Origin: Candidatus Aminicenantota bacterium
GTDB lineage: Bacteria; Acidobacteriota; Aminicenantia; UBA2199
Direction: 5' to 3'
DNA length: 34,784 bases
Assembly: GCA_016934745.1 (NCBI GenBank)
Contig: JAFGSF010000021.1
Coordinates: 1 to 34,784, forward strand
Below the pieces are notes generated by a model. That model saw only the letters and a program-made list of their open reading frames with translations, was not told the origin of the DNA and ran no database searches. Each line of letters opens with the position of its first letter. Position 1 is the first letter of the stretch. The translations under genes and the position numbers were made by a program. Shown here piece after piece: positions 7,032 to 13,402 of this stretch.

Positions 7032-8246
7032 TTACTTTTTGGACGGCTTCTTTTTCAATTGATCCAGAGTTTCACTGGCCCAGCGATTGTCCGGGTCCAG
7101 TTCCAGCATGCGCTGCAGGGAGGCGGCGGCTTCCGCCTTGTTCCCCAGTTCAATCTGCATCCGCGAGACGCCTTCCTGCGCCGGCAACGAGTCCGGGAAA
7201 CTGCGGCTCAATGCCAGGTACAGGGCCAAGGCTGTCCGCGGATCACCTTTCTGACTGATGGTATCGGCCAGCGCGCCTATCTGCTTTTCCCCAATGTCAT
7301 AGCGGGAGATCCAGCGGACCTCGCGACGCATCTGTTTGTAGCGCGACAACACGGCCTCGGCTCCCTGTTTTTCGTACAATTCAAGCAGGATAGAGTAGCT
7401 GGGTTGCACCTGCTGATCGATAAAAACCTTGGCGGCATGGGGCTGTACCTTGAAAAGGGTCGGCAATTCAATTGAACGCTCCCCTTTCTTCAATTCAGCG
7501 ACCAGGTTCAAGTTCACGGCTTCCTCGAAATTATGGAAATGATAGAGTGTGATGGTGCCGTGCTTCAGGTCGTAAATGGTCGAATAAACGGTGGGATTTC
7601 TGCCTTCCTGGTGGGTGGCGGAAAGTAGGGAGCGCAGCAGCGGGATGTCCAGCCTGGTGGCGGTTGCCATGATCTGGTCCGCGAGCCGGAAACAATTGCA
7701 GGGCACATCGCGGCCGGGATGATCGCTGCGCAGAAAATTGGTGGAAACCTGGTACCATCCCGGCTCTTTAACAAAGCGCACCTCGCCTTGGGCGTATTCT
7801 ACGACCATGGAGGCGCCGCTGCGGTCCGCCACCGGGAAGCGGACCTGGCCCAGGAGCATGACATTGTACTTTTCGAACCAGGCCCGCACATCGGCGACGC
7901 TGGCACAGCTGGTGAGTATATCGTTGTAAATGAAGCCGATATAGCCTGGTTTTCCCGGCAGCGGCTGCCACCCGGTCGGCTGGACGGCATTGCCGTCAAT
8001 GAACAATCCACGGTCGTTCATTCCGCCCAAGGGGGCCCCGTCAACACCGAACAGGATGCACCCGTGCCGTCCGGGCTGGGCCGGAAAAAAGAAAACCCGG
8101 GTCCGGGCAAAACCGAAATCCTCGTTGTTGCCCGCCATGACGATTCCGTCCCGGCTGGCCATCACAACGGTACAGGCATCGGCGCTCCGAATCGACAGCA
8201 GGCCCAGGCCAAGGACCGTGATGGCCGCCCAGATCTTTTTATTCAT
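7032..8246 (-). CDS. secreted N-terminal-Cys (Ntn) amidohydrolase with C-terminal TPRs
   Basis: This 404-residue protein has a signal peptide (MNKKIWAAITVLGLGLLSIRSADA) whose cleavage would expose Cys25, followed by TVVMASRDGIVMAGNNEDF. A Cys followed about 15 residues later by a G-x-N-x-D-F motif is the N-terminal-nucleophile signature of choloylglycine hydrolases, penicillin V acylase and C45 peptidase-like enzymes. These cleave linear amides with the N-terminal Cys. The remaining C-terminal ~100 residues are TPR-like (ALALYLALSRSFPDSLPAQE and AAASLQRMLELDPDNRWASE). GGGAGGGG lies 4 nt before ATG 8246 and rules out upstream in-frame starts. The substrate is unknown; the location is probably the periplasm. 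Confidence 0.75.
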   Translation of the reverse strand: MNKKIWAAITVLGLGLLSIRSADACTVVMASRDGIVMAGNNEDFGFARTRVFFFPAQPGRHGCILFGVDGAPLGGMNDRGLFIDGNAVQPTGWQPLPGKPGYIGFIYNDILTSCASVADVRAWFEKYNVMLLGQVRFPVADRSGASMVVEYAQGEVRFVKEPGWYQVSTNFLRSDHPGRDVPCNCFRLADQIMATATRLDIPLLRSLLSATHQEGRNPTVYSTIYDLKHGTITLYHFHNFEEAVNLNLVAELKKGERSIELPTLFKVQPHAAKVFIDQQVQPSYSILLELYEKQGAEAVLSRYKQMRREVRWISRYDIGEKQIGALADTISQKGDPRTALALYLALSRSFPDSLPAQEGVSRMQIELGNKAEAAASLQRMLELDPDNRWASETLDQLKKKPSKK

Positions 8247-8282
8247 TTTCCCCTCCCTCATGGAGCCGCAGACCATGAAGAT

Positions 8283-8311
8283 ATTGTAAACAAATTCACG
8301 CGTTTTTTCAA
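8283..8311 (-). promoter_or_regulatory. promoter of the Ntn hydrolase gene
   Basis: On the minus strand TTGAAA (8311-8306) and TACAAT (8288-8283) are separated by 17 bp. The leader to ATG 8246 would be about 30 nt and includes the strong Shine-Dalgarno. Confidence 0.6.
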
Positions 8312-8385
8312 CCTTGGGATGGGAATTATCGGCAGTGCCAACACGGGTCGCATGCTCACCTTCTGGGATCTCTTCGGAACGGGTT

Positions 8386-8417
8386 GTGCGGGGCGGTTTC
8401 GGAAACCGCCCCTGCAC
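8386..8417. repeat. strong GC-rich hairpin (terminator- or REP-like)
   Basis: GGGGCGGTTT (8390-8399), loop CGG, AAACCGCCCC (8403-8412) is a perfect 10-bp stem extended by GTGC/GCAC around one bulged T. It lies just beyond the 3' end of the M56 gene (8441, minus strand), so it can end that operon. No T-run follows on either strand, so it may be a REP-like palindrome instead. Confidence 0.6.
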
Positions 8418-8440
8418 GGGAAAGGGGGAAAAAGACTCCG

Positions 8441-9940
8441 CTAGGAAAGTTTCTGGGAGGTCCGGTCGATCATGACCTGCAGTTTTTCTTCAATTCTGGA
8501 GAGCTCATCGAATTTCAGATTGAGATCCCTGACCTTGTCCGGATCCTTCTCCTCGCTGATGATCTGCTTGAGCTGCATGCGTTTTTCATGGACGGCCTGC
8601 AGCTTCTTTTGCAGTTCCTCACGGCTCGGCGGCGCAGGTTTTACCGTCATACCGCTGTCTTTCAGCAAGACCTGGCGTTTCTTGTAGAACACGTCCAGGT
8701 CTTGTTTGATTTTTTCCTTTTTTCCCGGAGTGTCGGCCTGGCTGTACAATTCCTTGAGGTATTTTTCCTTTTCATCGAGCTTGAGCAACATTTGTTCGAG
8801 CTTTTTCTTGTTCAGTTGCTTTTCGATCATGGCCGCTTCCTTCAGGTCGGAACCATTTTCGATCATCAGGACCTGGCGTTTTTTGTAGAGACTGTCGAGA
8901 GCCTGCTTCAGTTTTTGCTTCTCTTCCGGATCGTCCGTCGCAGCGAGCTTTTCCTTGAGGGCCTTTTCCTTGGCATCGAGCTTGACCTGGAGATCCTTGA
9001 GTTCCTGATCACTCATGGCCGACTTATCTTGTTTCTGTGTGACCTCATTCTTGTCATCGACCGTTGTACTTTTGGCCATGATCAAGCGCGGCTCGGCCAG
9101 GGCCAGGGCCAGCAGGGCGATCAGGGACAGCGCCAAAATGATCTTGACCGGGGCTTTGCGCGCCCGCTTCATTCTGTTCATCATGAACATCCTCCTTTTG
9201 ATTTGTGATTGTTTGAGATGGCTGGCGAATTCGAACAGTTTGGCGCCGAATTGCTGTTCGAACAGCAGCAGTCTATAACCGTCCGCATTGAAGCCTTGCG
9301 CAATGACCTCGCGGTCGGCCAAATACTCATGAGTCTCTTTGAGGGCCTTTCTATAAAACCAGACAACCGGGTTGAACCATTGCAGGGCCACCACCAGTTC
9401 CATGACCAGGATATCAAGGGAGTGGAGCTGGCGGATATGCACCGATTCGTGGAAGATAATCTGCTCGATTTCCCCGGTGGCAAGATTTTTTGGCATGGGC
9501 AAAAAAATGCGGTTGAAGAAGGAGAAGGGGGGGATTGGCGCGGCAACCCGGACCAGGATGACGTTATGCAGCCGTTCCCGGGGGTGGCGGCGCTGCAGAC
9601 GATAGAGATGGAACAAATGAAAGAGGATGCGCAACATGAAAACGGCCACCCCGGCCCAGTAAATAGTAACAATGAGTAAAATGATCGGTGCCGACATTGG
9701 AGCATCAGCCGTCGGCATCGAAGCAGCCACCATCAGGGCTTCGGGGGTGAGGGTCAATGCCCGGAACGGCGACTGCAACGGGGCCAGGGGCAGCAGGAAG
9801 GAGAAGGGCAGCATGAAAAGCAGAAACAGGCGGTTGCCCAGGAAATTGACATCGTCCCTGAGCAGAAAGCGGTAAAAAAAGTAGGCGGCACCGAGGTAAA
9901 CGGCCACCTTGAACAGATAGTCAATCCAAGGAGTGCCCAT
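8441..9940 (-). CDS. BlaR1/MecR1-type M56 membrane metalloprotease with coiled-coil repeat domain
   Basis: This 499-residue protein has four predicted N-terminal membrane helices (about residues 8-27, 36-55, 84-112 and 293-315). A cytosolic loop carries the zinc protease motif HESVH at 164-168 and a downstream HEYLADREVI. In BlaR1/MecR1 the sensor then has an extracytoplasmic penicillin-binding domain. Here it is replaced by ~180 charged residues made of three imperfect repeats (e.g. EEKQKLKQALDSLYKKRQVL and KKEKIKQDLDVFYKKRQVL), a predicted coiled coil. The start at 9940 lies 20 bases inside blaI, so the two are coupled. It presumably cleaves the BlaI repressor on some signal other than a beta-lactam; that is inference from the family. 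Confidence 0.8.
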   Translation of the reverse strand: MGTPWIDYLFKVAVYLGAAYFFYRFLLRDDVNFLGNRLFLLFMLPFSFLLPLAPLQSPFRALTLTPEALMVAASMPTADAPMSAPIILLIVTIYWAGVAVFMLRILFHLFHLYRLQRRHPRERLHNVILVRVAAPIPPFSFFNRIFLPMPKNLATGEIEQIIFHESVHIRQLHSLDILVMELVVALQWFNPVVWFYRKALKETHEYLADREVIAQGFNADGYRLLLFEQQFGAKLFEFASHLKQSQIKRRMFMMNRMKRARKAPVKIILALSLIALLALALAEPRLIMAKSTTVDDKNEVTQKQDKSAMSDQELKDLQVKLDAKEKALKEKLAATDDPEEKQKLKQALDSLYKKRQVLMIENGSDLKEAAMIEKQLNKKKLEQMLLKLDEKEKYLKELYSQADTPGKKEKIKQDLDVFYKKRQVLLKDSGMTVKPAPPSREELQKKLQAVHEKRMQLKQIISEEKDPDKVRDLNLKFDELSRIEEKLQVMIDRTSQKLS

Positions 9941-10322
9941 CTTGTCCCTCCGTCTTCTGGCGTTCGATCTCCTCGGCCAGAGAGAACTTGATCTCCTCGA
10001 GTTCCTGAATGGTGATTTTGCGGTCACTGGCAAAGAAAGACACCATTTCCTGATACGAATTTCCAAAAAATCGGTTTACAAAAGACTTTAAAAAACCGCG
10101 GCGGTATTCATTCAGGGTGATGCGCGGAAAATAGCGGTGGGTCTTTCCAAAGGTTTCATGGTCGACGAAACCTTTCCTTTCAAGTATACGGACAATGGTG
10201 GACACGGTGTTGTAGGCGGGTTTTGGATCGGGCAGGCGATCGAGGATGTCCTTGACCAGGCCCCTCTCGATCTCCCACAGCACATGCATAATTTGTTCTT
10301 CGGCACGGGTTAATTCTTTCAT
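9921..10322 (-). CDS. blaI: BlaI/MecI-family winged-helix repressor
   Basis: This 133-residue protein begins MKELTRAEEQIMHVLWE, the typical BlaI/MecI start. The winged helix follows (YNTVSTIVRILERKGFVDHETFGKTHRYFP) and then the dimerisation and cleavage segment (FVNRFFGNSYQEMVSFFA). BlaI binds palindromic operators as a dimer and is inactivated when its M56 partner cuts it. ATG 10322 is preferred over in-frame ATG 10328 because it fits the family start and lies 6 nt after the -10; no Shine-Dalgarno is present, implying leaderless translation. Two identical dyads in the promoter are the obvious autoregulatory operators. The 3' end overlaps the M56 gene by 20 bases. Confidence 0.85.
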   Translation of the reverse strand: MKELTRAEEQIMHVLWEIERGLVKDILDRLPDPKPAYNTVSTIVRILERKGFVDHETFGKTHRYFPRITLNEYRRGFLKSFVNRFFGNSYQEMVSFFASDRKITIQELEEIKFSLAEEIERQKTEGQDGHSLD

Positions 10323-10328
10323 ACCCAA

Positions 10329-10357
10329 ATAGTATAACTAAATAATTAGTTTGTCAA
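10329..10357 (-). promoter_or_regulatory. leaderless promoter of blaI-M56
   Basis: On the minus strand TTGACA (10357-10352), a 17-bp spacer and TACTAT (10334-10329) precede ATG 10322 by 6 nt. An alternative -10 is TATACT at 10336-10331 with a 15-bp spacer. Both place the transcript start at or very near the start codon. Confidence 0.6.
10336..10351. promoter_or_regulatory. BlaI operator 1
   Basis: AACTAA-ATAA-TTAGTT is a 16-bp palindrome that fills the spacer between the -35 and -10 of the blaI promoter. The same arms recur 20 bp further upstream. Position and symmetry indicate repression by the BlaI dimer. Confidence 0.7.
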
Positions 10358-10371
10358 CTAATATCTTAGTT
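10356..10371. promoter_or_regulatory. BlaI operator 2
   Basis: AACTAA-TATC-TTAGTT has the same 6-bp arms and 4-bp spacer length as operator 1, displaced by exactly 20 bp (about two helical turns), so two dimers could bind the same face. It touches the -35 element. Binding here might also affect the divergent SPFH gene at 10486. Confidence 0.7.
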
Positions 10372-10426
10372 TTATATTTTTTTAATCCGGCCTGCGGAAA
10401 AATCGGCTCTTTTCACGAATCATTAC

Positions 10427-10454
10427 TTGCATTTGTTTTATTTATCAATAGAAT
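10427..10454 (+). promoter_or_regulatory. promoter of the SPFH gene
   Basis: TTGCAT (10427-10432) and TAGAAT (10449-10454) are 16 bp apart, giving a leader of about 25 nt with a GGAGGG Shine-Dalgarno before ATG 10486. It is divergent from the blaI promoter. Confidence 0.55.
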
Positions 10455-10485
10455 AGTTCCATATCAGAAATGGAATGGAGGGAAA

Positions 10486-11451
10486 ATGAAAATAATCAGC
10501 AATCCGGTACAAGCGTTTGTAAGAAATTTTTTCAGATGGGGCATTGCCCTGCCATTGTGGTATTTAATGGTCTGGCCGATATTCAGGGGAACCGTGAGTG
10601 CGTATGACCCGACTCGTTACAATCCACCGGAACCGGGACAGATTGCACTGGGGGTGATTCTTGCTATTTTAATACTCTGGTTCGCCAATACCATAGCCAA
10701 GATGTTCAATATCATCCCGCAGTGGGAGCGCCTTGTACTTCTGCGTCTGGGAAGATCTGTCGGTGTCCGGGGGCCCGGGTTTTTCCTGATCCCGCCCTTT
10801 ATTTATTCGATCGCCCGAATAGTCGATATCCGGATATCGACGTATGAAGTCAAAGCGACACGGACGCTGACCAAAGACAACATCCCCATCGATGTGATCG
10901 CGGCCGTGGAATTGGAGATAGAGAATCCCGAGAAAGCGGTCATCGGGGTCATGGATTATTGGAAGACCACCGAATGGGCATCCATGGAGGCATTGAAAAG
11001 CTCAATAGGTAAGAACGACCTGAGGCCGTTACTATGTGACACAGAAAACATTGCCGTCAGTGTGAAAGCCGAGATAGACGAAGCGGCCAAGGATTTCGGA
11101 GTGAACGTGAGAGCCGTCAGGATAACCGATATCAGTGCCCCGCCGACACTGATCGAAGAACTGGCGGTGATTGCCAGGGCGGAAAGGAGCGCCAAGGCAA
11201 AACTGATCGAAGCGGAAGCAGAGAAGGCCGTCGCCCAGAATCTGGCCGAGGCAGCCCAAACACTGGCAACCCAGCCGGGAACAATAGAATTAAGGCAGAT
11301 CCAGGCATTGCTGGAAATTTCAAAAGAAGAGAGCTCTACCATTATTGTCTATCCAATGGACAGCTTTTCCGGAGGTCGGATTGCGGCTGCCGCAGCCGGT
11401 AACCAGTCGACTTCACTGAGAAATACGAGGCCGGTAACCGTTTCTGAGTGA
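10486..11451 (+). CDS. SPFH/stomatin-family membrane protein
   Basis: This 321-residue protein has two N-terminal membrane segments (about residues 20-36 and 51-69). A typical stomatin core follows: NIIPQWERLVLLRLGRSVGVRGPGFFLIPPFI, TLTKDNIPIDVIAAV and GVNVRAVRITDISAPPTL. The C-terminal helical region is Ala/Glu-rich (RAERSAKAKLIEAEAEKAVAQ). Stomatins oligomerise on the inner membrane and organise microdomains or control proteases; many are paired with a NfeD protein, but none is present here. GGAGGG lies 5 nt before ATG 10486. The gene stands alone, divergent from blaI. Confidence 0.9.
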   Translation: MKIISNPVQAFVRNFFRWGIALPLWYLMVWPIFRGTVSAYDPTRYNPPEPGQIALGVILAILILWFANTIAKMFNIIPQWERLVLLRLGRSVGVRGPGFFLIPPFIYSIARIVDIRISTYEVKATRTLTKDNIPIDVIAAVELEIENPEKAVIGVMDYWKTTEWASMEALKSSIGKNDLRPLLCDTENIAVSVKAEIDEAAKDFGVNVRAVRITDISAPPTLIEELAVIARAERSAKAKLIEAEAEKAVAQNLAEAAQTLATQPGTIELRQIQALLEISKEESSTIIVYPMDSFSGGRIAAAAAGNQSTSLRNTRPVTVSE

Positions 11452-11458
11452 TCTTCAA

Positions 11459-11480
11459 AAAAATCTGAAATTCGATTTTT
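11459..11480. terminator. weak AT-type hairpin after the SPFH gene
   Basis: AAAAATC (11459-11465) and GATTTTT (11474-11480) form a 7-bp stem with an 8-nt loop, 8 bases after the stop. The T-rich right arm makes a weak terminator plausible; it could also serve the opposite strand. Confidence 0.35.
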
Positions 11481-11687
11481 ATCGGTTATTCTATTAACTT
11501 AAATAGTTTAATGTGCTTTATACGGCCAAGTAAATCAATTTAATCACAAAAAATATTATAGAAAATGCTGAACCTGAATTGTGTGGCGGTAAATGAAACA
11601 TTTCGTTGACATAATGAATTAATTATATTACTTATTGTAATGTATTTCATTCAACGCCGATCAAAAATGCCACTCTGGGAGGTTTAT

Positions 11688-12143
11688 ATGACGCAAACCA
11701 GGAAAAGAGCTGCCTTCACCTTCCTCATCTGGGGAATGGTTATGACCGCATTTTCGATCATCTTCTTCTACGGGGCCGGGCCGGAACGATACGCCCTAGA
11801 GAAATGGCGCCGCCTTGCCGGGGCGGGCATTATCGCCTGCGGATACTTCTCTTATGGCCTGATGCTTTTCCTGACCCGGATCCGCACCGGGAACCACGCT
11901 GTCGGCAGGGACGAAAGGGACGAGGAAATTCAGAACCATGCCAACGCCTCGGCATTCCCTTTCGTCCTCGTCTACGTCTTTGCATTATCCATCATCCTCT
12001 GGGAGAAATATCAGGGCATCGGCTTCGTTCCGGTCGGCTGGATGTGGTTCATGGCCTATTCCACGAGCTTCGCCGCCTTCATTTCATCCTCGGTGATCGC
12101 CCTGATCCTGGAATTCAAGGCATCCGCTCATGGCCAAGGCTGA
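11688..12143 (+). CDS. four-helix membrane protein of unknown function (DUF2178-like)
   Basis: This 151-residue protein has four predicted membrane helices arranged as two pairs (FLIWGMVMTAFSIIFFYGAG, LAGAGIIACGYFSYGLMLFL; ASAFPFVLVYVFALSIIL, WMWFMAYSTSFAAFISSSVI). The pairs are separated by a charged loop GRDERDEEIQNHANA. That loop and the partner gene resemble DUF2178-type membrane proteins encoded beside small Xre regulators. GGAGG sits 6 nt before ATG 11688. Its last 14 bases overlap the regulator gene, so the two are translated together. The biochemical role is unknown. Confidence 0.65.
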   Translation: MTQTRKRAAFTFLIWGMVMTAFSIIFFYGAGPERYALEKWRRLAGAGIIACGYFSYGLMLFLTRIRTGNHAVGRDERDEEIQNHANASAFPFVLVYVFALSIILWEKYQGIGFVPVGWMWFMAYSTSFAAFISSSVIALILEFKASAHGQG

Positions 12144-12363
12144 GATCCGCAACAAGATCCGCCGTTATCGCTTTAATGCCGGCGAAATGACCCAGGAGGA
12201 ACTAGCCAACAGGGCCGGCTGCACGCGCCAGACCATTATCCTCATGGAACAGAGCCGCTATGTCCCATCGCTAGCTCTTGCCTTCTGCATTGCCAGGGTA
12301 TTTAAAGCCGGGATCGAAGACATTTTCGAGTATGTCGATGAAGAAAACGGGGCGGATTTGTAA
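12130..12363 (+). CDS. Xre-family small HTH regulator
   Basis: This 77-residue protein is almost only a helix-turn-helix domain: MTQEELANRAGCTRQTIILMEQSRYVPSLALAFCIARVF, then DIFEYVDEE. It is of the short YgzD/CzcR-like Xre type that acts as a dimer on nearby promoters. It overlaps the membrane protein gene by 14 bases; in such pairs the membrane protein is thought to modulate the regulator. A dyad at 12402-12438 just downstream could be a binding site. Confidence 0.85.
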   Translation: MAKAEIRNKIRRYRFNAGEMTQEELANRAGCTRQTIILMEQSRYVPSLALAFCIARVFKAGIEDIFEYVDEENGADL

Positions 12364-12401
12364 AAAGGGGAAGGCGTCAGGGCAATTCCTATTAGCGGAT
12401 G

Positions 12402-12438
12402 ATCAACCGGGTTTGTTGACTATCAATCCCGGTTTGAT
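12402..12438. repeat. dyad with TTGACT in its loop
   Basis: ATCAACCGGG (12402-12411) pairs with CCCGGTTTGAT (12428-12438) with one bulged base and a 16-nt loop. The loop contains TTGACT (12416-12421), and TACCAT lies 17 bp downstream at 12439. It could be an operator over a weak promoter for the 12618 gene or an RNA hairpin after the Xre gene. No T-run follows. Confidence 0.35.
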
Positions 12439-12617
12439 TACCATGATGATGAGGCGGGCATGGAGGGACCATGGCCACATCGCACATGCTGGATGAAGCA
12501 CTTGGAAAATGAAATCATGGCAAGGCGCGTGCGGTTATTTTTTGCTTTTAAAATAAGCTGCAAAACCCGCCCCTTGGTCGCCAAGGTCCGCGAAAAATAT
12601 AGAATAGGAGGTAAACC

Positions 12618-13178
12618 ATGTGGAAAAAAACCTGCCTGCTCGTCGTGATGGCAGTGTTGGGTTGTGCCGCCCTGATACCCGGACAAACGGTGGAATCCAT
12701 GCTTGATCAGGCCAAAAAGCAATATCACGCCGGTGCCTATCAAAAAAGCATTGACCTTCTCCTTGAAGTCCTCTCGGCAATCAGCAAGGAAATGCCCTTA
12801 CAGATCAGCCGTTTATGCTTGTGCGAACGGGTGGACGGCCACCGCGACTACCAGGCAAAGCCCGATTTCACCCTGACCGATGGAGAGCCCTTTCTGCTTT
12901 ATTTTGAAGTTGAAGGCTTCAATACCTTGAAAGACGGCGATAAATATTGGGTTTCCCTGGCCCAGGATGCCCGGGTCATCGACCAGGAAGGCAAATCGGT
13001 ATTTGACCAGAAGAACTGGGTGGTGCTGAAAAATAACTATGACTCACCCATTGTGCCGGTCTACTTTACCAATCGCCTGACCGGAATGAACCGGGGCAGC
13101 TTCACCGTTACGATTACCGTGAAGGATGAATACAAGAAGCAAAACATCGAAAAAGTGTTTGATTTTACCGTACAGTAA
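12618..13178 (+). CDS. secreted protein with helical repeat and beta-sandwich domain
   Basis: This 186-residue protein has a signal peptide (MWKKTCLLVVMAVLGCAALIPGQ); the Cys is in a weak lipobox context. One TPR-like helix pair follows (MLDQAKKQYHAGAYQKSIDLLLEVL). Then comes a C-terminal beta-domain with FTLTDGEPFLLYFEVEGF, YWVSLAQDARVIDQEGK and GSFTVTITVKDEYKKQ, which looks Ig-like. AGGAGG lies 7 nt before ATG 12618. The family is not recognised. The opening helix motif is shared in style with the protein at 2269-2778. Confidence 0.6.
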   Translation: MWKKTCLLVVMAVLGCAALIPGQTVESMLDQAKKQYHAGAYQKSIDLLLEVLSAISKEMPLQISRLCLCERVDGHRDYQAKPDFTLTDGEPFLLYFEVEGFNTLKDGDKYWVSLAQDARVIDQEGKSVFDQKNWVVLKNNYDSPIVPVYFTNRLTGMNRGSFTVTITVKDEYKKQNIEKVFDFTVQ

Positions 13179-13284
13179 CCCAGCCCTGCGACGGAACTTT
13201 CGTGGTGAACGTGAAAATGTAAAAGTGCTTGCCGGTCAGGCAAACAGGCAAGGCGTCAGGCGCAAAAAAAACTGAAAGGCCTGT

Positions 13285-13311
13285 ATCACAATCCATTGTA
13301 CTTTTTGTGAT
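13285..13311 (+). terminator. probable Rho-independent terminator of the 12618 gene
   Basis: ATCACAA (13285-13291) and TTGTGAT (13305-13311) form a 7-bp stem, followed by TTTTATTTA. It ends about 105 bases past the stop of the secreted-protein gene. The loop contains the -35 of the next promoter. Confidence 0.45.
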
Positions 13312-13324
13312 TTTTATTTAAAAT
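13296..13324 (+). promoter_or_regulatory. promoter of the kinase-TPR gene
   Basis: TTGTAC (13296-13301) and TAAAAT (13319-13324) are 17 bp apart. The same CATTGTACTTT...TAAAAT pair with 17-bp spacing occurs at 18271-18299. The leader would be about 70 nt before ATG 13403. Confidence 0.5.
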
Positions 13325-13402
13325 CTTTCCATGGGGAAACTTCGTTGAACGCCAGCAATTCTGGGAATGCCCATGGCCATGAATTTAGGAAGGAGCGTCA
13401 CG

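Noticed and set aside
11606..11642. Promoter for the 11688 gene from TTGACA at 11606
   Set aside because: The -35 is perfect, but no acceptable -10 occurs at 16-18 bp (TACTTA at best), so it was not annotated.
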